Notes under the pieces: generated by a model
What the model saw: the letters and a program-made list of their open reading frames with translations, nothing else
The model's database searches: none
What the model was told of the DNA's origin: nothing
In this document: one piece after another, positions 53,101-64,000 of the stretch
How positions within the stretch are numbered: position 1 is the first letter of the stretch
Layout: each line of letters opens with the position of its first letter
Source of the DNA: Ailanthus altissimus
Taxonomy: Eukaryota > Streptophyta > Magnoliopsida > Sapindales > Simaroubaceae
DNA: 64,000 bases
Direction of reading: 5' to 3'
NCBI GenBank assembly: GCA_946807835.1
Contig: OX327686.1
Coordinates: forward strand, 1,984,001 to 2,048,000
Program-made: the position numbers and the translations under genes

Positions 53101-54764
53101 CCAGAGCAAATGTCAGTGGAGCTGCTGCTTCCACAAATCAATGGGTTTCCCACAACACTAAATTCATGATTCAACAACAGTGACGCAGGAAACAAAATCA
53201 GAAAAACATGAAAACATTGACCAGAGAAAGAAGAGAGATTTTTTGGGTAAAGAAAATCATACTTGAATGTTCTGGCTGGAAACTTGGGAACTGGTCCACT
53301 GAGATTGTTATAAGACAAGTCCCTGAATCACCATAGTAACAAACAAAAGAATCCATTAAAATAATTATTGATGAACAATGTTCCCAAATCACAAAAAATT
53401 TAACTTATTGCAGGTTCTTTCGATTTTCAAGACAACAAACAAACAAAATCCATGAAGATAGAGAAACCCATACTCACAAGAAAGCAAGCTGAGGGATTTT
53501 GGCTAAAGACACTGGAAAAGGTCCACTCAAGCTATTGTTGTTCAGCCTCCTACTCCCATTACATGACAAAACAACACAGTATCCACAAAATTACATAAAC
53601 AAGCATATCATATATAAACCCATTTGGCCACTGAACATGAATATTAAATTAGGCTTTAAGTCCACAACAGCAACATGGCTTAATGAGTTTTAGTGCTTTT
53701 TTAGTGCTATAATTGCAAAAGCAAACCCATCAAACAACGGGGCTTCAAATTTCTTTTTCTCCTACTTTCTTGGCATTTCACCAGAAACTAAAGAACATTT
53801 ATTACTGAAAATACTTACAGATATTGGAGACTATTTAGTTGACCAAGAGAGCCCGGGATTGCACCAGAGAGTCTGTTGTTAGAGAGATCCAACGTTTGAA
53901 GTTTTGGTAAAGTGCCAAGCTCAGGTGGGATTTCACCAGAAATGTTGTTGTTCTGCAATAACCTTCAGATTCGCAGCAACAAAAATGAAACATAACAGCA
54001 ATAAGTATCAAAGAACATATTATATAAAGCTTTGCCAGGGAAACAGAGAAATCATAACAAAAGAAAATTTCAAGTCAGACCCACAATCTTATTTTGTCTA
54101 CTTTACCTTCTTAACAAACAATTACAAGCGAAGAGCAAAGAAAGCAAAATTGGAATGCCGAAAAAAGGGACTAAAATGCAAACAAAAAAAGAAAGAAAGA
54201 AAAAGAAAAAAGACACGTTTTCTTACACTTGGCGAAGATTAGTGAGATTTCCTATGGTTCCGGACAAGGTTCCAGAAAGAGACTGGCTTGGAGCTCCCCT
54301 GCAAAACTCAGAAATGGTTTTATTGTTTCTCTTTCAGTTTCTTCTGTAAAGTTTAAAACTTTAACATTTAGACCAACCAAATAAGAAATTAATGAAGTGA
54401 AAAAAAAAACTTACAGGCCTATGACAAGATTCTCAGGTGAGCAAGTGATCATAGCCCAACTACAAGGATCCACAGAGTATTCGTCCCAGTTGTTTAACAC
54501 CCCATGTGGATCATTCAATGCTCTTTTAATACTCACCAAAGCCTCCACTACAAAAAAGAAAAAAAAAACAAACAAACACCAACCCATGTAACAAAAACAC
54601 AAGCATAATTAATTCTATGTTACATAAATTACATGGAAGAGAGAGTGTTAAGTTTATTCAAGTTACCAACCTTCATGGTTACGAGGCTCATATGAGAAAG
54701 TGACAAGAGAGAAAGAGGTAAAGGAGAAGAAGAAGAAGAGAAGAAAGAGCTTGAACATAGCCAT
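50109..54764 (-). CDS. SARK-like: LRR-II receptor-like kinase, SARK/CIK group (NIK-like)
   Basis: Plasma-membrane receptor kinase; family members act as co-receptors in CLAVATA signalling, senescence and defence. Exons (- strand): 54764-54671, 54547-54415, 54298-54227, 53962-53819, 53549-53478, 53322-53263, 53157-53054, 52963-52832, 52736-52395, 51577-51198 and 50498-50109, giving 640 residues with all phases consistent. A signal peptide ([10 protein letters not shown]...) is followed by SYEPRNHE and the LRR cap with [15 protein letters not shown]. Five or so LRRs follow, several encoded by 72-nt exons. Then come a Ser-rich linker, a membrane span at about 233-256, and a kinase domain: GAGGFG near 304, [14 protein letters not shown] near 418, GDFGLA and [11 protein letters not shown] keeps its Arg, so an active RD kinase is expected. 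The end AMELSGPR is typical of the group. Best recalled match is Arabidopsis At4g30520/At2g23950. Confidence 0.95.
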
Positions 54765-55660
54765 GGAATGGATGGGGGTATATAGAAAAGCTAGTAATGA
54801 AGTATATAGGCTATGGCTGGTTCATGAAAGTCTATAAAAAAAGAAGAAGAAATTGTCTTCACAAACAGAACATGAAACTGAACTGGCAAAGGCAACAAAA
54901 AATCAATGTCTCTCTCTCTTTTTACTTGTTTTACATTTTCTGGGGGCTCTGTTTTTTTGTTTTTGTCTTTGTTTTGAGCGCTTTTTCTCTCTTTAATTTT
55001 TTCTCGTCTTGGGTTTTTCACTTTCTCTTTCTTTCTTTCTTTCTTTCTTTCTTTTTCAGTCAGCTCAGCACTCAGCAGCTCCCACTCCTCCACCTTTTGC
55101 ATTTGCCATAACCAAACCCACTGAAGAAGAAAATATATGTGATTTTATCAGAAAATCACCCAAACACACACTCTTTATATGTGAATGTGGAACGTCATAT
55201 TATTTTAATAAAGTTTCTATTTCATTAAAGATTTGTTTATAATATGAATTACGAATGTGTTTATTTAATAGTTGGTTACACTTATCCATATAATTAAAGT
55301 TTTTGGTGCGTTGTTTATTCTAATAAACAGGCATGTTTCGTAACACTGAATATGAAATTTATAACATAATTTGTGTGTTATGAATTCATATATTTTTACA
55401 ATTTCTATGCTAAAAGAATCTCTAAAATAAAAAATAAAAAAACACCCATAAAGTTAAAGAGACTAAAAGAGAATGAGCTGGGGTGTGTGAATTGTGATAC
55501 AGATTGTCAGGTACCAACCACTTGTGCACAACAGAATTGGAGAAAACTAAGCAGATGAAACTAAAATTTACTTCTATGATTATTAGCTAAAGGGAATTTC
55601 GACCTAAGGTTTTGAAAAAAAAAAAAAGAATATAGAGATTACAATAATTTAAAATTTTTA
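54765..55660. other. receptor kinase 5' leader and promoter, with (CTTT)n tract
   Basis: Upstream sequence of the - strand receptor kinase. A (CTTT)n run at about 55021-55056 reads as (GAAA)n on the gene's strand and probably lies in or near the 5' leader. ORFs crossing it are products of the repeat. Confidence 0.55.
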
Positions 55661-55679
55661 TCAATGTTTTTATTAAGTA

Positions 55680-55910
55680 ACAGTTTTTATTTATTTTAAC
55701 AAAGAAAAATCTACATATCTCTTTTTTTAAAATTTTAAATATCTTTTTTTATTAAAATAAACCAAAAAAATCTTTTTTACATATCTCTTTTTTTTTAATT
55801 TTAAAAGTTCAAATATCTTTTTTTATTAAAATAAATCAAAAAAATTTACATATTTTTTTTAAAAAAATAAAAGTTAAAATATTTTTTAACAAAAATGTCG
55901 ACGTAATTTT
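55680..55910. repeat. tandem repeat, about three AT-rich units of ~85 bp
   Basis: Repeated order: TACATAT(CT)CTTTTTTT, AATTTTAAA, ATATCTTTTTTTATTAAAATAAA(C/T)CAAAAAAAT. Two clear copies and a decayed third. Confidence 0.7.
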
Positions 55911-56138
55911 TAAAATTATTAAAATTAAAATAATATTATATTTGTTTATATTTTAAATAATAATATATTAACTTTAATATAACTTAAAATGTATATGATA
56001 TCACATGTCTTTCTATTAGAAGATTAGGATTCAAATTTTTTTTATTATTGTAGTTAAGATACTGTATCAACTTTTTGTTTCATTTCAAGTCCAGTTAAAA
56101 TAAAAACCAGAACCCCATTTTCATGTTCTGAGGTTCTG

Positions 56139-56159
56139 CCCCCCCCCCCCCCCCCCCCC
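56139..56159. repeat. run of 21 cytosines
   Basis: Uninterrupted poly-C in otherwise AT-rich DNA. Exact length is uncertain because such runs are often mis-sequenced. Confidence 0.85.
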
Positions 56160-56853
56160 TGTATTATTTGCTGTTCACACTTTCATTGCCTACATGACCT
56201 TAGCTTTGCTATTACATCACTCACCACCACCCATTTCTTGAAACTTTAAACCTATTCTTTTATGCCAATTGGAAGATAGATAGTAGATAGTGTGTTGTGT
56301 TGTGTTGTGTTGTGTATGTGAAATGATTGAAAAGAAATATATAATTTGTTTAATGTGGATGGGTTGTTGTAGTTGACATAACTTCTTGTTGTTGCTGCAG
56401 AAAGCAGGATTCAATGAAGCATATATGCTTCTGCAATGCATTTGCAGAAAGCAGAAAGCAGAATTTTGGTCCTCAAACACTCAAAAGAGATTCGACCATG
56501 AATTGAAATATTGTTAGTATAATAATTTGTATAACTCCACTTAAAAGTTATTTTTTTAATCATGTTTTGTATTTGATTATGCTCTTAACCAATGGATAGA
56601 GAGAGGTGATTAATAAAATTTATCTTTTTAAAGCACTTCTTTTTGCAACAAAAAAAATGTGTATATATTTTTAAATGTGATCCAAAGACATAAAACTTAT
56701 TTTTGAAAAGTTAATACGAAATTCAAGAGGTATAAAAAGAAAATTAATAATTTTGTGTTTTTTTAATGAAAATTAGATTTAAAGGGGAAAAGAAAAACAA
56801 AATTTATTCTTTTAATTCTTTATAACCTCTTTAACATGATAAATGTTAACATA

Positions 56854-58075
56854 CAATAGAACCCGTAAATTATTACACTTGAGATAAAAATATATATTAA
56901 TTAAGCGAATATTAATTAATAAATTATTAATTTATAAAGATATATAAACCTATAAATAAGATTTTCTAGTCATAAACTTATAATTCTCTCGTGAATAATA
57001 ATACAAATTTCCAATCTAGAGAATATTTTATTAGTAGATTGTTTTATACCCAAAAAAAAAAGTGTGAATATAACAAGAGAACTAATTACGGCATAAAATT
57101 TTCTAAAAAATATGTACTCAATAAATACTTCACAATTCAATTTTTCTCAAAGTTAACTCAAATGTTTAAAATTAAGACTTGGGATCAAAACATATTGTCG
57201 TTTCAAATTAATTAGATCAGTTAATATGGAGGGTCTAGAGAATAAGTTGTAATCCTAAGAGAAGAAAATACAATGATTTTTCATTGAAAGATGTTTATGA
57301 TTGTTTTATAGGCTACAATCTGATTATTCTATTGCAACAAAGAAACTTTAAGGGGAAAAAACAAGACAAAGAAAGACTTACAATTGTTATTTTTGTTATA
57401 ATGAGGATGGTTCAGAAAAAATTTCTTTATAGATTATTAGGAAGTATGCTAAATCGTGATGCTTCAAGAATGTAAACTTCAATATATGAACTGTGAGTAT
57501 CATGCCAACGTGTGGGCATGGATGAATTGGGTGTTATTTAAAGAATATGTTCGATGAGTTGATAGAAAAATTCCTTTGCTTATCGACAATTGTCCTACTC
57601 ACCTAAAAAACGAAGGATTGAAATTTTTGCAATTGCTTTCTTTTGCCACCCAACACAACGTTAAAGATTCAACTTTGTGATATAAATCATACGAGTTTTT
57701 AAAATGCATTACTACCATCGATTTTATCCCAATCTATTTGAAAGTTATGAAGTAGAGCGACTAACTTTAGAAAAGATAAATGTTTTAGATGCAACGAATT
57801 TTGTAATTTCAACTTAAACAATAGATGTTCGAGCAAACACAATTGCAAAATACTTTGACATTATAAAATTAGATTCGTAAAAGAAATTATTTCAAAAAAT
57901 TTAGATGAACCCTTAAATGTAATGAAAGAGTTATAGTACCCTAATAGAATAGATTTTGAGTGATGAGAAAATTATTAAGAATGTTACGAAGACTAACAAG
58001 AAAATGAAGTTAAAAGATGATAATTCTATTATGGGCTCATCTCGCACAAATAAGCATTCAAAGAGATAATTAGTT
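56854..58075 (+). mobile_element. pogo/Tigger-like (Tc1/mariner superfamily) transposon relic with decayed DDE_1 transposase
   Basis: The left end CAATAGAACCCGTAAATTATTA follows a TA and resembles the CAGTAGAACCTCGATAAATTAATA-type ends of plant pogo-like elements, as I recall them. Inside, pieces of a DDE_1 endonuclease are readable in shifting + strand frames: GKKQDKERLTIVI at 57350, VWAWMNWVLFKEY at 57510, and IDNCPTH at 57582-57602 (the family's catalytic-Asp motif, usually DNCPAH). RANTIAKYF follows near 57830. Stops and frameshifts are numerous, so it is inactive. I could not locate a right terminal repeat, and the right border is approximate. Confidence 0.7.
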
Positions 58076-61000
58076 AGAATAATTTTGTGTTGCAATATGA
58101 GAATGCCACACCAAAATTCCTTTTTGCATTATAACAAATTAGAAATGAGATCAAAATTGATATCAATTTTAAGAATAAATAAGTAACATCTAGTACACAT
58201 TTTATGAAGACCTCTTATATATATTATATGAATTTGGTTGATTATTAATTTATGTAGAAAGTGAGTCTTATATACAACTATAATTTTTTTTTACATGTAA
58301 CGTCTTAGAAATTTATTGAATTAATAATTTATCACATTGACCTCAAATTAAGACTCGTAAAAAATATTATTTAATCGAAATTATCAATTTTTCATTATGT
58401 GAGAATACAATGTTCAATAGTGTTTATTTTATGAAATATTCTTTAAAAATAATAATAATAACTTGAAAGAAATATTTGGCTTGGTATTTTGTTCACACCA
58501 TCACTTTGATTAATGCTGAGCAACCAAATATATCATGCCACATATAATTTATCATAAGAGGCCCTCTTCCACAATTTCCAAACTTTTTATTTATTTATTT
58601 CACACTTTTGGGTTGTGAAAAAATAGACCTTCAAAAGTTCGAATTGACCACTCCTTATTTATAAATTATAATGATCTTCACAAAATTTCTGAACACTGCA
58701 TGTTTGCTCTGTTGCCAGAGCACCCTAAACACAGGGCATGGGCTAAAAAGCATTTGACAAAAAAAAAACACTTAGAACGTTTTCAAAAAAAAAAAAATTT
58801 TAAAAGTTTTTTTTTCTATTTTTTAATTAAATATTCTGAATAAAATAAAAAATACTTTTAATTATTTGGATTAGTTCTTGACCACGTCAAAATTAACCTG
58901 AAACATGCCTTTAAATTTTAGTGTTATGGTAAAACAGAAATTTATACCAAAAGGACTGCATTTTGCTTAGTTTGTAAAGAAAAAATTATAATTACCTCTC
59001 TAAGTTTTGTTATATACACTATTTTTCTCTTTTAAAAAATTTAAATTATTTTTTAGTATCATTTTATAGCTTAAAAATTCTCTAAAAAGGGTAGCGAGTA
59101 ATTACAAAATTAAGAAAAAAAGTGGTATATATATATAAAAAAAAAATAGAACTGTGATAGTGGTTTTTTCAATTTTAAAAAAACCATATTTATAAAAATG
59201 AAAAATCTGACAAATATGTACAAGTTTAAATATATAAATAATGTAATCAATTATTATAGGCCGAGTTATTTCTTTAAAGAAAAAAAAAAGAAAGAAAGAA
59301 GAAGAATCATGATGGGATGTGGGAGCGCAACATTGTTATTGAATGTGAATTTAACTCAATCCATGAGTATATATGCAAGTATTATATTTAAAATCCTTAA
59401 CCATAAAATGATTATAATATTATAATTTAAATATAAATTAATTACAATAAAATTGAGTAAACAAATTTTTTAAATAATTAGAAGAACTAAAATTGGCCAT
59501 CTATTAAGACTACTTTAATTTTTGTCGAGCTCATAACTTAAATCAATAGATACAAAGATTTTGTGGTTGAGGCAAACATCTCAATCTATAAATTAATAAA
59601 TAATTAATTAAAATAATAATTAAAGAACCTTGTGTTAGTTATTTAATAATTAATTAATTAAAGCAATGATCAAAGAACATTGTGTTAATTAATTAACTGC
59701 AATAATACTAATTGAAGCATAAAAAGACGTAAAGTAAAGGCTCTCTTTCTTCTTAGAATGTTCAAAAGGCTGCAATTTGAGCTCTAGCTTTTTCCAGGAA
59801 AATCCTGATTTAAGTAGGGCCCTTCAAGCAATAATTTTTATAAAAAAAAAAAGTTAATTAAATAATTTTCTTTACAGATTTTGTATAAATATTTGATATA
59901 TAGATTAAAGAAACTTGATCATTAAATTGGCAGAAATAACATGATACTTATACCAGTAACTTTTACTAAATTAATTTAAAGTTGCATCGATTCTAAATTT
60001 TGATATGTAAAGCACAAAATATATGTACTTTAACTCAAAAAAAACCATTAACAATTCAGTTTCTCATGATGGTTTCTTTTCAATATTTACGAATAAATAT
60101 ATATATATTTTTTTTGTTGTGGGTTCGAATCTTCTTCATAATCAAGAGTAAACATCTGTTAATTTAAGATCTAATATTGCGTAAAAATGGCACAATATTC
60201 AAGTGAATTTTGATAAATTATTCAATACAAATTTTGATAGACCTTATCCACTCCTAAAATGCTTTGTCAAATGCTTTAAGTCAACACTCAAGAAAAAAAA
60301 AAGCGTTTTACAAAATTATTCTCTAACCCACCTTTAAAAAAAGAGAATGGTATTTCTATGTGTTACTTTACCAACTTATAAAGTTAAATTATTTAGCATT
60401 CTCATATAAAATATAGATTCAAATTTAAAGTTTGAAATAAAACTAATTTTTCAATAATTAAAATAAAAAAAAATCACCTTATATAAAATATAAATTTAAG
60501 TTTAAGATTTAAGATTTAAAATAAAATAAATTCTCTAAAAAATTTAAATTCAAAATATTAACCTTTATATCATATTAATTTATCATTCAATTACAAAATT
60601 TTAAATTATTAAGTAAAAATTTAATATTAATATTAAAAATAAATTTTAATACTATAAATTCACTGCCTCTTCAAAAATTATTGTAACAAAATTCTAAGTG
60701 GACAACTAGAGATGTCATCTATACATTATATCCTCTTTGGATAATTAAAATATTCTTCCAAAAAAAAATTGTTCTAAGAAAATTCTGCTATAGCATATTC
60801 TCAACCCCCCAATTGCAACAACTAGTAAGCATCTCAACTCATTGTTAGCTTCTTCTTTTTTTTTATCCATTCCTTTAATTATATATCATGAGGCCAACAA
60901 GTAGATCTTGTTTTGTGGGTAAAATTGTTTGTCTTTTTTTTTTCATTATTTGGTTGAATTGTATGTGTCACTTTAGATTATCTTGTTTTTTCATTGTTTG

Positions 61001-61949
61001 TTTCTTTTTCTTTGTTGTCACATAATTGGCTTTACAATCTTCTTCAGAGGCCCACTTTTGCCCTCTAATTCATGAGCCCTTGCCATGAATTTCTTCACCA
61101 CTTCACATTCAATGTCCCTTCTTCCTTTCATGAACTTCATCAATCTTTGATATCTTTTAAAATGATTATTTGTTTTTACTACATGACTTTATTAATAGAA
61201 CCCCCCCAACACCCCCCTCCCTCTCACCTTTATTTTAAAAAGTGAACCCATTGATTGGAATGCATGTATTTTATGTTTTACAATTTAATTTTTTTTTATA
61301 AAAAAAATCATGAGCAAAAGCGAAAAAATTTATCTATTAAAATATTTAATCTTTTACTCTTAAATTTTATTTAAACTTAAATGATTGTATGATCTTATTG
61401 CACCTTAACAACCACTAGATCTATGTCCCGAAAGGGCTAAATGATATAATAATATTGTTATAATTACATGAAAAATCTTTTGATTTCGAATATCATAAAA
61501 GATTTTGACCTCTCTCGTTAAATACCAATTAATTTTTTTTAATTAATATTTATGAATCTCATTTTAAAAACTAGTATTAAAGTTTTATCAACATGAACAA
61601 TTCTATAACATATATTATTGTGTGATTTTGAATGTTATAAAAGACTTAGAACTTTTGCTCACTGAACACTAATTAGTTTTCAACTAAGATTAATATATTA
61701 CTATTGAACAAACATAATATAATATGAAAAAAAATTATTCTGAGGAATAACACTTATAGTTATATTTAGATGAGAATCGTTTTTTTTTCCTTCTATCACG
61801 TTTTTATTGTCTATATTTTTAACTAGGTTCAATAAATTAACATTCCTATTGTCTTTTGACATAAGGGGCTTTGCTTAATAAACAAAAATGATTTTTTTAA
61901 GGGTACATTAATTTGTACAATAATTAGAATAATATTATATTATATATTA
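58076..61949. other. AT-rich spacer
   Basis: No gene recognised. Two direct units of about 54 bp lie at roughly 59591-59698 (both with AATTAATTAA and AAAGAAC(C/A)TTGTGTTA). A copy of the dispersed repeat seen downstream of ASHR3 is at about 60590-60662. Short ORFs here look random. Confidence 0.5.
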
Positions 61950-62300
61950 ATAAATATTTAGATCAAATAATTTTTATAAATTGAAGAATAACAGTCCCAC
62001 ACACGAAAAATAATTATCCCTAGTAACTACCCTGACAAATGAAAAAATAACTAACAAATATCTAAATTAAATAACTCTCGATATAGAAATAATAGCTCCA
62101 CATATGAAGAATAATTACCCCTAATAATTATTGATAACTATCCCCGTGAATGAGAGACTAACTAACAAATATTTGAATCAAATAACATCCACAAATTAGA
62201 GAATAATAATTTTACATATAGGGAATAATTGCTCTTAATAACTATTCTCACAAATAAGAGAATAGCTAACAAATGTCTAAGAATAACTAAACAACCCTTA
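61950..62300. repeat. imperfect tandem array, 3-4 units of ~105-115 bp
   Basis: Units start near 61950, 62052, 62165 and 62268. Each begins close to (A)ACAAATAT(C/T)T(A/G)AATTAAATAA and contains a GAATAATTA(C/T)(C/T)CCTA(A/G)TAA block. The units have diverged noticeably. Confidence 0.65.
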
Positions 62301-64000
62301 CAAACAAAAAAATATCAACTCTCATAAGAGGAAAAAATAAAATACACCACTTTAACATTCACCAGAATAATGAAGCGCACAGAACTTGCTATTAAGATAA
62401 GCACTCGAATGTAAATAAAAATAATTTTTTAAATTATATAAATTTTTTGTTTAAGCAATAAAAAACTAATGGTAAGAACATGCATATATAGTAAGATTTT
62501 AATGGACAAAATTACCCCAAAAAAATTAAACAAAAAAGTAATTCAAAATTCTGAGACAATGTTTTGTATGAAAAAAAAAATCAAAGCAATAACAAAAGCA
62601 AATAAAGTTGAGTCTAAAACTAAAGTGAGAAAAAGGAAATTTGTTAGTACCAAGTACCTTCCAAGAAATTCATTCACAAAGTATCAATGTACAATAGTGC
62701 ATTGCTTGTACAGGGATTGTGCAACTGTAATGTAAGCACACATGACACACCCAAAAAGCAACAGTGACAAAAAGCAAAAGCAGAAGCAGAAGCAGAAGCA
62801 GAAGCAAAAACACACACTGAGTGAAGCTTTCAAGTCCAAAAATCGAAAGCCCCAAAACCCCATCATCATCATCATCATCATCATATCTCTTTCGTTATGG
62901 AGACATGTGTAAACACATATTACAATGCAGAAGCAAAATAAACAAGTAATTAAAACACAAAATAAAATATAAAGAGAATTTTAATTGATCCAAATCTTCG
63001 TTGGAGTGCGGTTATTCTTCGGTCCTGCGGTGGATGGAATTGATTCTGGCACGTTGGCTTTTTATTTGGTGGGTGTTTTGGATTTTTGGCTTTGGTTTTT
63101 GCTTTTCATTTCGGTGCTTCTTCAAAAGGGCAAAAAGTAAAAGCCAATTTTAGAAAGTGCTTTCCTAATTCCTATGTGTTAAAATTAGAAAGAAAAAAAA
63201 TTTGAAAAAGTTAGACACGCCCGTGCCTTTACTTTGCCCACGCCACTCTCAGCTTTTGGAGTTGGAGCACATGTATACTTGAAATTAAATGAAGAAAAAA
63301 ATTATTAGAAAGTAATCAAGAATTTTTACCAAGCATTGGTCTAGCTACTTTAATAGGAAATGTCACTAAAATTAATAAAAATAATATTTATTTATTTATT
63401 TATTATTACCAATGACCCATTATTAATGATTTATTCGTTAGAATTTTATAATGATTTTTAGGTAACATTAAGCAAAGCAATGGCCTTTTTATAATATGGG
63501 CCAGCCTGTCAAATTTTTAGACCACTAAAATGGGCCTGCATTGAAAAACCTTCTATTGTACTTGAAGATCTCGCAAGTGGCAGATTTTGATGTCCACCTA
63601 AATTTTTTTTGACTTTTTTGAAATGATTAAAATTTTATATATGCCAAATTTCAATATTATAATATTATATAAATCCTTTATAATAATTTTTAAAAAAAAA
63701 CAAGTATTTAACAAGATCACTACAATATTAACCTTCTGCAATGGAGGAAAATAAACAAGTATAATAACAATTCTTTACAATTAGATAGAAATAAATAACT
63801 TTCATAATTAGAGAAAAATGAACAATCTTTTTAGATAATTAAAAAAAAATTGGTCTAATTCGATTCCAATATTAGAATAATCGAAGTGATAATATCAACT
63901 ACTGAGTCATAAGAGTAGTTAACAAAATATAAAATAAAATGACTTTATTACTAACCTTTTCAAAAACTACAATGAAATAGTTGAGAATTGCAATAAAAAA
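62301..64000. other. right-edge spacer with microsatellites
   Basis: Contains a (GAAGCA)n run at about 62773-62806 and a (CAT)n run at 62861-62884. The stretch 62990-63125 is clearly more GC-rich than its surroundings and could be part of a promoter or an untranslated exon, but no coding match is seen. The open frames that cross the repeats are repeat artefacts. Confidence 0.45.

Noticed and set aside
54797..55242. ORFs across the (CTTT)n tract
   Set aside because: Low-complexity translations of the microsatellite.
60115..60140. GGTTCGAATC resembling a tRNA T-loop box
   Set aside because: No acceptor stem, D arm or anticodon arm can be placed around it.
62684..62884. - strand ORF beginning with eight methionines
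   Set aside because: Product of (CAT)n and (GAAGCA)n repeats.

Overview
This is a stretch of plant nuclear DNA, most likely from a dicot. The genes have many introns with plant-type AT-rich sequence and GT..AG borders. The spaces between genes are very AT-rich and hold transposon remains, and every gene belongs to a plant-typical family. A woody rosid is a guess only.

Layout: (1) 1-9.3 kb, + strand: the 3' portion of a very large CLU/TPR protein gene (TSS/REC family), entering from the left edge; 16 exons are resolved. (2) 10.3-13.7 kb, - strand: a four-exon heptahelical (adiponectin-receptor-like) membrane protein, HHP2/HHP3 type, convergent with the first gene. (3) 13.7-21.2 kb: AT-rich spacer. 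(4) 21.2-24.3 kb, + strand: an eight-exon double-AP2 transcription factor of the WRI3/WRI4 group, with a 9-nt microexon and a GC-AG intron. (5) 24.3-29.7 kb: spacer with two head-to-head BAHD acyltransferase fragments and a broken DUF4220 gene. (6) 29.7-39.4 kb, + strand: an eleven-exon PHD+SET histone methyltransferase of the ASHR3 type, with an hAT-like element in one intron and an inverted pair of repeats around its last two exons. (7) 42.7-48.4 kb: a complete but decayed Ty1/copia retrotransposon inserted in an FBD-domain (F-box-type) reading frame. (8) 50.1-54.8 kb, - strand: an eleven-exon LRR receptor kinase of the SARK/CIK/NIK group. (9) 54.8-64 kb: AT-rich DNA with a decayed pogo/Tigger-like DDE transposase, tandem repeats and microsatellites.

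The genes do not form a pathway; as usual in plants each is its own transcription unit. From memory, the HHP, ASHR3 and SARK genes correspond to neighbours on Arabidopsis chromosome 4, which suggests an old syntenic block. I did not find a convincing undescribed biological system. The strongest points are the retrotransposon whose removal restores an FBD reading frame, the GC-AG intron plus 9-nt exon in the AP2 gene, paired E2F-like sites upstream of ASHR3, and the inverted repeats around the ASHR3 terminal exons. Exon borders were set by hand from splice signals, reading phase and remembered family sequence, without transcripts.
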